Shown piece after piece: positions 58,614 to 64,000 of a DNA stretch of 64,000 nucleotides (positions within the stretch are counted from its first letter, which is position 1; every line of letters starts with the position of its first letter). Where the stretch lies: NCBI GenBank assembly GCA_027922465.2, contig BQMF02000830.1, positions 1 to 64,000 of the forward strand, given 5' to 3'. The stretch is from Turritopsis dohrnii. Its lineage: Eukaryota; Cnidaria; Hydrozoa; Anthoathecata; Oceaniidae. A program made the position numbers and the translations under genes. The notes beneath the pieces were generated by a model. It made no database searches. It was not told the origin of the DNA and was given only the letters and a program-made list of their open reading frames with translations.

Positions 58614-59597
58614 ATGTCAGACACTAAACTTCAAGAGATTTATTATCAACCTCAAAACTTATGGAAAGGACAAAAGGCTGTTCGCAATCTAAGAGGATTT
58701 GGTTTCAAACTGAAGGTAATTAAGAAGTGGCTATCAAAACAAGCTTTGTGGCAAGTACATCTACCGGCACCGAAAAGGATCGAACGCCCACATTATGAGG
58801 TAACTAAACCGAATGAGATTCATCAATTTGATATATTGTATATGCCTAGTGATATGTTGTATGGTAATAAATACAAGTACATTTTGTCTGGTATCGATGT
58901 TGCTTCACGTTACAAAGTAGCCCGACCTTTGAAGACTAAGAAAGCCAAAGAGGTTGGCGATATGATAAGAGATATCTATAGAGTTGGACCCTTAAACTAT
59001 CCAAAAGTATTTCAATGTGATAACGGTTCAGAATTCAAAGCCGATGTGACAAAGCTGTTGGAGAAGAATAACGTGGAAATTAAAAGAGTAACTACTAAAT
59101 ATAAGCATACCCATACAGCGTTTGTCGAGGCGTTGAACAAGATACTTGCCGAAAATTTATTCAAAATACAAGATGCTCAAGAACTGAACGATTCGGAAAA
59201 GGTATCATCTACGTGGGTCAAATATTTGTATAAACTTGTGAATAGATTAAACGATACGAAGACGCAGATGATCGGTATGAAACCGAAAGATGCCATCAAA
59301 TTGAAAGAGGTGCCTCTCGCTAAACGAGAGAGCTATCCACCTGAAGAAAAATTACCTCAAGATGGTTTGTATAGATATCTATTGCAACCGGGTGAAGAGC
59401 ACGACGACCATCGAAAAAGAGCAACAGATAGGATATGGTCAAAGAAGACATATAGATTGAGTGAGGTAATAGAGCAACCTGGTAACCGCGTAATGTATTA
59501 CCTTCAAGATGGACCTGAACGAGCTTTTGTGAAAGAAGAGCTGATATTAATACCTGAAGATACAGAGCTACCTCCTGATTATGTGCAAGGTTGGTGA
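58614..59597 (+). CDS. Polinton retroviral-type (DDE) integrase
   Basis: 327 residues starting MSDTKLQEIYYQP. The integrase core shows the catalytic triad: Asp73 (HQFDILYM), Asp136 (FQCDNGSEFK) and Glu172 (TAFVEALNKIL), with the DDX35E spacing. The C-terminal ~75 residues (IWSKKTYRLSEVIEQPGN...) form a chromo-/SH3-like tail usual in this family. It joins the element's ends to target DNA, making a ~6-bp target duplication in known Polintons. The frame is intact and ends TGG TGA. Upstream, ATAAATAAATAAA precedes the ATG. Confidence 0.97.
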   Translation: MSDTKLQEIYYQPQNLWKGQKAVRNLRGFGFKLKVIKKWLSKQALWQVHLPAPKRIERPHYEVTKPNEIHQFDILYMPSDMLYGNKYKYILSGIDVASRYKVARPLKTKKAKEVGDMIRDIYRVGPLNYPKVFQCDNGSEFKADVTKLLEKNNVEIKRVTTKYKHTHTAFVEALNKILAENLFKIQDAQELNDSEKVSSTWVKYLYKLVNRLNDTKTQMIGMKPKDAIKLKEVPLAKRESYPPEEKLPQDGLYRYLLQPGEEHDDHRKRATDRIWSKKTYRLSEVIEQPGNRVMYYLQDGPERAFVKEELILIPEDTELPPDYVQGW

Positions 59598-59653
59598 ATC
59601 GTACAAAAGTATCTTTACTAGAAACAAGTAAAGATGAGTCGACGAGATTTTAT

Positions 59654-59974
59654 CTAGCGCCATATAATGTCATAATCAAAGAATTGTCTTTCTGAATTCT
59701 TTTGAGATTGTTTGAGACCTTTCGGTCTGACAAAGGCCTCTCTAGAGCTCCAACCATAATTATTTAATTCAATGAAAAGTCTTTCAGGCAACCACACCTT
59801 ATATATATTTCCTGTTCCGTCTTTCAACTCTGCATACATAGCTTTTGTAGAAAAAAATTTAACATGATAAATCACGTTTTCAGGTAGCTCTCGCCACTTT
59901 ATGATCTCTGCCATTTGTTCCTTGTTTTGCTTTTTGATTGTTTGTTCAAAAGTTTCAACTGTTGGGAATTCCAT
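59654..59974 (-). CDS. Conserved-type Polinton small protein, 106 aa
   Basis: MEFPTVETFEQTIKKQNKEQ start, then a beta-rich middle (NVIYHVKFFSTKAMYAELKD) and a basic C-terminus. No catalytic motif or membrane segment. It is convergent with the integrase; their ends are ~55 bp apart. A beta-rich ~100-residue protein of this kind could bind single-stranded DNA, but I do not recognise it firmly. Confidence 0.7.
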   Translation of the reverse strand: MEFPTVETFEQTIKKQNKEQMAEIIKWRELPENVIYHVKFFSTKAMYAELKDGTGNIYKVWLPERLFIELNNYGWSSREAFVRPKGLKQSQKNSERQFFDYDIIWR

Positions 59975-60066
59975 TGTCTATATATACTTGTGATCATATC
60001 TCTTTATATCAGTTTCATTTATCACTTTATCACTTTTTCAAATTGAGGAACACATAACCACACATC

Positions 60067-60663
60067 CTAGTAACCATTTTCGGTTATGGATTTTTTCAAG
60101 TTTTGGAGTTCTATCATCAAACTTTTTTGAAATTGATTTTGGGCTTCGGTATCCATCTTTCTATCTATAGAGCTGAGTTTTTGTAAAGCGCTGTAATATG
60201 TTCCCTGCAAAACCTGAAATTCTTTGTAATTGATCCTCCCATCATTCAATGCCTGTGAGATACTTGTTTCGAACACAGCGATTGAGGATGTAACAATATC
60301 ATATAATTTTATCACTTTTTCTACTTTCTTTTGATATCTTTTGATGACAGCTGTGGTAAGTCCGGTACAGATAGAGCCGGCTAGGGCTACACCACCTAAT
60401 CCTGCAGAAATAGGTATTCCGATAATAGTAGCCCCTGTTGCAATTGAACCGATGCCAGAGCCAATGGTTATAGCGCTTGAGCTAGCATTTAGTAGCATCG
60501 ATCGTTCTATCGCCTTGTTGTATCTCTTGAGCTTGATGCTAAACTTGTTCTTAAGTTTTATCAACTCTTCAAATTCTGAATTTATTACGCTTGCGTTAAA
60601 CTTTTCCTGCTCATTCAAATCCTCAGGAGCGGTGGGTAGTTTTGGGTATATTGAATCAGTCAT
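60067..60663 (-). CDS. Polinton protein with Gly/Ala-rich hydrophobic hairpin, 198 aa
   Basis: The N-terminus is helical (LNEQEKFNASVINSEFEELI...). Residues ~55-105 form a Gly/Ile/Ala-rich hydrophobic stretch (GSGIGSIATGATIIGIPISA, GLGGVALAG) able to span a membrane twice. The rest is amphipathic helix (FEVLQGTYYSALQKL-like). The layout resembles apolipoprotein- or pore-type minor virion or membrane proteins, but no function is demonstrated. The real stop is TAG. Divergent from the next gene, with 65 bp between the start codons. Confidence 0.75.
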   Translation of the reverse strand: MTDSIYPKLPTAPEDLNEQEKFNASVINSEFEELIKLKNKFSIKLKRYNKAIERSMLLNASSSAITIGSGIGSIATGATIIGIPISAGLGGVALAGSICTGLTTAVIKRYQKKVEKVIKLYDIVTSSIAVFETSISQALNDGRINYKEFQVLQGTYYSALQKLSSIDRKMDTEAQNQFQKSLMIELQNLKKSITENGY

Positions 60664-60728
60664 ATTTAGAGAGAGATTATGTTATAATAATAAATAATAA
60701 TAAATTATCCTCTAAATAAATAAATAAA

Positions 60729-62018
60729 ATGGCAGACATTGATATTGACCCCTTTGGAGAACATGGGATGACGACAGATGAAACAACCGATGAAACGTTT
60801 CCTCTCATACCGACCGGTGACCGTACGGGTGCACAGATACATACATCAGGTGAACGAGAAACATCATTTGAAGGTCATAGTCTGAATACTAGAGTTTTGA
60901 AAGAACTAGTTGAAGGGGTGTATGATAGATTATCTGAAAGCCTCAATCAGGAAAAACCTAATTCCAAACATACCGATCTGTTTGAAATCAGAGAAGGTAA
61001 ATTATACTACAAAGACAGTAGCGATCCATTGACGAAGAGAGATGGAATACTAAGGGCTACCGGTACTATAGCTGATATATTGCGTAAGGAGGGGTTACGT
61101 AAATTAGGGTTTGATATACCTAAGGGTAAAATAACAGCACGACAAGCAGTTATGTTAAACAAGATACAAGAAGAACTCCCTTCATCATCTAAAATCACAA
61201 AATCGAGTGATGTAGAGCTTGAGGAAATTACGGGGAACATTGCAAATAGTACGGAAGATTTAATTTCAACGCTTAGACAACAATCTATCGATCATGAAAT
61301 GACTCAGACCGGCGATCTATTTGAATATCCTGTACGTGAGTTGTTAGGATTGGATAAGGCGCTGAGAAACATACGAGGAGGTCTTCAGGAAGAGGTTGCA
61401 AAAAAGGTTCGAATAGAACAGCATATCGATCGAGAGAAAAACAAGTTGGAGGAGATGGAAAATGATGCAACATACACGGACAAACAACGAAAAGAGGTTG
61501 AAGAGAGAATGGATGGATTACGTGAAGAGTTGAAAGCTAGGAAAGAGAACATTGATATTCTCAAAGGTAAATTAAACATTCAAGTTACGAGCATCAAAGA
61601 AACCATTGCTAAAGTCCTCGACAAAGATACCTCATTAGGTGAAAGGATACGAACACTATTCCGTGAACAAGGTATCACAATCGTTAGCATTCTGACAGCG
61701 TTTGGTATGGCTATCGGTGTTCTTGTGGAAGCTTTGTTACCATCAGCAGCTGGAAACTCTTCACGTAATCCTGACAAAGGTGGTGATAAAAAGGACGATG
61801 CAAAGGAATGGATAAAAAATAAACTCGAAGCGTTAGCATCACTTCTAGGTAGATTAGCATCTAAAGCGGCAGAGGCTTTACCAGGAATAATTGGGTCTAT
61901 CGTATCGTGGATACTCACTAGAGCAAAAGAAGTTGCAGGTTGGTTGAGTCAAAATTTATGGGCTCTGATTGTAGGGGTTGGATGGATGATCTATACATAC
62001 CTTGTCACTAGACGATAA
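60729..62018 (+). CDS. Polinton structural-type coiled-coil protein with membrane segments, 429 aa
   Basis: The acidic N-terminus (MADIDIDPFGEHGMTTDE) is followed by a helical middle, a long charged coiled coil (~225-290, EEVAKKVRIEQHIDREKNKL, ERMDGLREELKARKENIDIL), a hydrophobic segment (~320-345, IVSILTAFGMAIGVLVEALL), a Gly/Lys linker and a C-terminal hydrophobic anchor (LWALIVGVGWMIYTYLV). It looks like a membrane-associated virion or fusion-type structural protein. Proteins of this layout recur in cnidarian Polintons, without known function. Intact frame; ATG preceded by AAATAAATAAATAAA. Confidence 0.8.
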   Translation: MADIDIDPFGEHGMTTDETTDETFPLIPTGDRTGAQIHTSGERETSFEGHSLNTRVLKELVEGVYDRLSESLNQEKPNSKHTDLFEIREGKLYYKDSSDPLTKRDGILRATGTIADILRKEGLRKLGFDIPKGKITARQAVMLNKIQEELPSSSKITKSSDVELEEITGNIANSTEDLISTLRQQSIDHEMTQTGDLFEYPVRELLGLDKALRNIRGGLQEEVAKKVRIEQHIDREKNKLEEMENDATYTDKQRKEVEERMDGLREELKARKENIDILKGKLNIQVTSIKETIAKVLDKDTSLGERIRTLFREQGITIVSILTAFGMAIGVLVEALLPSAAGNSSRNPDKGGDKKDDAKEWIKNKLEALASLLGRLASKAAEALPGIIGSIVSWILTRAKEVAGWLSQNLWALIVGVGWMIYTYLVTRR

Positions 62019-62075
62019 CCATCTGAAAGTGTATATGTTACATGTATCGTGTAACATAATTTTTGTTGATGGTCT

Positions 62076-62498
62076 TCATCTTTCAAAATACCACACAATT
62101 CCACCAATACCGAGCATACTCAGAGCTATAAAAGTCAATTCTCTTTCATGTTGATCATGACTCGGTGTATAAAAGTCGCTCAATACAGGCTCTCGTGGTA
62201 GCGGTTCAAGATGATTACTAAATACTCTATTGTACTCTCTCATTGCATCGTTTAGTTCTACGAATTTTGAATCAGCCTTCTTTTCGAGCATGAGCTGCTT
62301 ATTGATAAAATCGATCCTTTCCTGTCGTTTTTGCTGCCATTCAATCTGTGCTTTTTGTAATTTTTCTATGGCCAAATCATGACGTTTTCTTTCCTTATCG
62401 ATTCTGTCTTTGGATAAACTTGAAAAAAGATAGCTTGATCCTGTGAAAGCCAAAGCGTTAGCTAAAGCTCCACCCAACATCATTGCGATAGAAGCCAT
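62076..62498 (-). CDS. Polinton small membrane protein with coiled coil, 140 aa
   Basis: Hydrophobic N-terminus (MASIAMMLGGALANALAFTG), basic coiled coil in the middle (IEKLQKAQIEWQQKRQERID) and a second hydrophobic helix at the C-terminus (ALSMLGIGGIVWYF). Probably a membrane-anchored virion protein. First of a run of minus-strand genes that continues to 63.6 kb. Confidence 0.75.
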   Translation of the reverse strand: MASIAMMLGGALANALAFTGSSYLFSSLSKDRIDKERKRHDLAIEKLQKAQIEWQQKRQERIDFINKQLMLEKKADSKFVELNDAMREYNRVFSNHLEPLPREPVLSDFYTPSHDQHERELTFIALSMLGIGGIVWYFER

Positions 62499-62544
62499 AT
62501 TTAGATATTGATATTGATATTTTCAGGCAAAATCTTTTGTTTGA

Positions 62545-62727
62545 TTAAGTAGTCACTTCACTAGCGGCGATAATGGCAACTAGTTTTCCCGTATCTTCCA
62601 AGTCGAACTTTTGAATAGAGGGTGGTGTCATTTTTAATACCTTTTTTGCTAGCCAAGAGTAGCCGATAGCGAGTGCTAATATGATTGATGCGTGATATAA
62701 ATCGTTGACGATATTTTTCTTGTCCAT
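62545..62727 (-). CDS. Polinton small membrane protein, 60 aa
   Basis: MDKKNIVNDLYHASIILALA with one membrane helix (residues ~12-32), a PPSIQKFDLEDTGKL loop and a second weakly hydrophobic stretch ending AAIIAASEVTT-like. Same strand as its neighbours with short spacers (46 and 26 bp), so probably co-expressed. Role unknown. Confidence 0.7.
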   Translation of the reverse strand: MDKKNIVNDLYHASIILALAIGYSWLAKKVLKMTPPSIQKFDLEDTGKLVAIIAASEVTT

Positions 62728-62753
62728 GTTATTATATATACATTTTTTTCTTT

Positions 62754-63098
62754 TTATTCCATTTCATGTTTATTGATTTTCACTGGTATTTTAGATTTTT
62801 GTGGAAGGGGGGTGGATGGTGACCCATGGGGTAATATTTGCTCTTTCTTTTTATACACAAAATAAGCAAATCCACCAACTAAACCGAGAGCTATTATTCC
62901 ACCTACACCATAGGTGTAGTTCATAGGTTGTTCATTTGGTTTGGTGAGAGAAGCCTGAGGCCTCTCCATTTCTTTTTGAGGCGACACTTGTTTTAATTGT
63001 TCTCGTTTTTTACGGTTGTATTCCGCCAACTTCTTACCCGCTTCAACCTATTTTGGATTCTTCGTTGTCACTTGAATGGGAGTCTGTTCTTCTGACAT
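62754..63098 (-). pseudogene. Polinton single-pass membrane protein, interrupted by TAG
   Basis: The natural start is the ATG at 63096-63098 (MSEEQTPIQVTTKNPK). After 16 codons a TAG at 63048-63050 interrupts a frame that otherwise continues (VEAGKKLAEYNRKKREQLK) through a membrane helix (GVGGIIALGLVGGFAYFVY) to its stop at 62754. The uninterrupted gene would be ~114 codons. The 5' end overlaps the last ~18 codons of the next gene in another frame. The part after the TAG could only be translated from a non-ATG codon, so the copy is probably disabled. Confidence 0.7.
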
Positions 63099-63591
63099 TT
63101 TCATTATCTACTGTATTTATATTATCATCGGATTTATTTAAATATCTTTCATTGATATAATGCTTCCCGGTAATAAGTCCAACACTGAGTGGTGCTAATA
63201 ATGGACCGTATTTATAATATAAGCCACATGCAAATCTTTGAAGAGCAGAGTTTAAGGAGGGGTCAGCTTCCAAGTCATTGCTCAGCGCTTCTTGATTGTC
63301 TATTCCTAACATTGTACAAGCCCCCCTCGAATAAATGCGTATGAGTGATTTCCCCAAGGATTTCCCCCATTGACCTGATAGTTTAGCTTCATAGATACTA
63401 AAAAGTTCTTCTACCTTTTCATCTTTGAGTTTGTTAATCTGCTCTTCCGTGTACATTTTCCCTAAGTATAGCTTGCTATTACCTGTTAAGACACACTCGA
63501 GTAATTTTTGTCTTTTACCATCTGAAGGTGGAAATTCACCCGGAACATCATAACTCTGGTTGATTAAATTATCGATCGCTGTTTCCGCCAT
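63043..63591 (-). CDS. Polinton protein, Gly-rich soluble type, ~182 aa
   Basis: Starts at MAETAIDNLINQSYDVPGEF. Residues ~10-140 look like a folded domain (FPPSDGKRQKLLECVLTGNS, GKMYTEEQINKLKDEKVEEL, GQWGKSLGKSLIRIYSRGAC), followed by a hydrophobic stretch (YYKYGPLLAPLSVGLITGK) and an acidic tail (SHSSDNEESKIG). An in-frame upstream ATG at 63687 would add a 32-residue membrane helix. I prefer the inner start, because the extension looks like a separate small membrane peptide. Function unknown. Its end overlaps the start of the next gene downstream. Confidence 0.75.
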   Translation of the reverse strand: MAETAIDNLINQSYDVPGEFPPSDGKRQKLLECVLTGNSKLYLGKMYTEEQINKLKDEKVEELFSIYEAKLSGQWGKSLGKSLIRIYSRGACTMLGIDNQEALSNDLEADPSLNSALQRFACGLYYKYGPLLAPLSVGLITGKHYINERYLNKSDDNINTVDNENVRRTDSHSSDNEESKIG

Positions 63592-63687
63592 TTTTATTAG
63601 AGAGAGGTATTTTTTTAACACAAAATAAAAGTAAAATAGCGAGATCAGCAGTATGCTTAATAACACGAAGTTGACATATTCTACCAT
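63592..63687 (-). CDS. Possible membrane-helix extension or separate mini-ORF
   Basis: In-frame upstream segment MVEYVNFVLLSILLISLFYF plus YFVLKKYLSLIK, one strong membrane helix. Either the true N-terminus of the 63043 gene or a short membrane peptide read through into it. No stop separates them. Confidence 0.4.
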
Positions 63688-63711
63688 TTTGTTGTGTTTG
63701 TTATAATTTTC

Positions 63712-63815
63712 TTATACTCTCTTATAATTTTGTTGTAATTTGTTGTATAAGAGTTTGCTGTCTTCTTATAAGTTTGTTGAAATTTGCTGTATAAGGGTTT
63801 GCTGTCTTCTTATAA
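63712..63815. repeat. Two ~44-bp tandem repeats in Polinton intergenic region
   Basis: TGTTG(T/A)AATTTG(T/C)TGTATA followed by AG.GTTTGCTGTCTTCTTATAAG occurs twice in tandem (about 63732 and 63776), between the divergent genes at 63687 and 63909. Possibly part of a shared promoter. Confidence 0.75.
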
Positions 63816-63908
63816 GTTTGTAAGACAAAATAATTATAAGAGGATGATGATGTTTAATAATATATTCTAACATTGTTAAATAAATAAACATTGTTTACTT
63901 AAACAATT

Positions 63909-64000
63909 ATGTCTGATGATGAATCCTCAGATAATGATATTATATTTTCCCATCAATATACAAAAAGGGTTACTTTTAATGATATAGTAATGGTCCATTA
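63909..64000 (+). CDS. Start of a Polinton gene, cut by the window edge
   Basis: ATG at 63909 opens MSDDESSDNDIIFSHQYTKR and continues open to the last base. Only ~30 residues are visible: an acidic N-terminus then a basic one. In this element layout a capsid-type gene is a possibility, but nothing visible proves it. Confidence 0.6.
   Translation, partial: MSDDESSDNDIIFSHQYTKRVTFNDIVMVH

Overview
The window is AT-rich eukaryotic nuclear DNA with GT-AG introns, a metazoan-type diacylglycerol kinase epsilon gene, a 7SL RNA gene and a nuclear tRNA gene, buried in several classes of transposon. The style of the Polinton and CACTA proteins is typical of cnidarians. I favour a cnidarian, possibly a hydrozoan, but no single feature proves it.

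Layout. (1) 1-9341: head-to-tail array of six ~0.5-2 kb units in + orientation (family 1). (2) 9342-12870: small TIR elements, a LINE 3' fragment and palindromic CGCGAA-rich DNA. (3) 12903-~33568, minus strand: a host gene whose spliced exons give a ~574-residue coiled-coil protein of unknown function. Its intron at 18084-32003 is ~14 kb and holds a second array of eight units (18893-30770), in the opposite orientation to the first. Units are bounded by a short inverted repeat and a 3' hairpin (GCCCGGTAGGGC), with T-rich junctions, as in non-autonomous Helentron/Helitron2 elements. (4) 33569-43682: a complete 10,114-bp CACTA/EnSpm-type element (CACTGCAT termini, TTC target duplication, TCCGTAT subterminal repeats). 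It carries a transposase gene with one premature TAG, an intact opposite-strand accessory gene, and a spliced protein-kinase-like gene. It inserted between two divergent host genes. (5) 44125-51092, plus strand: nine-exon DGK-epsilon-like gene whose two best-known catalytic motifs are altered (GGDG to GGHG, GTGND to GTGYD). (6) 51241-51312 tRNA-Ala(TGC) and ~51632-51929 7SL/SRP RNA, both minus. (7) 52351-53600: a solitary family-2 copy of the array-type element. (8) ~53.6-64 kb: the left part of a Polinton/Maverick (protein-primed PolB, SAP-like protein, DDE integrase, several small virion-like or membrane proteins), running off the right edge.

How it fits together. Two host genes appear to have been arranged head to head with about half a kilobase between them. 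The CACTA insertion now separates them by 10 kb, and the coiled-coil gene also carries a giant repeat-filled intron. The Polinton and CACTA look young but damaged: each has an otherwise open gene interrupted by a single in-frame TAG.
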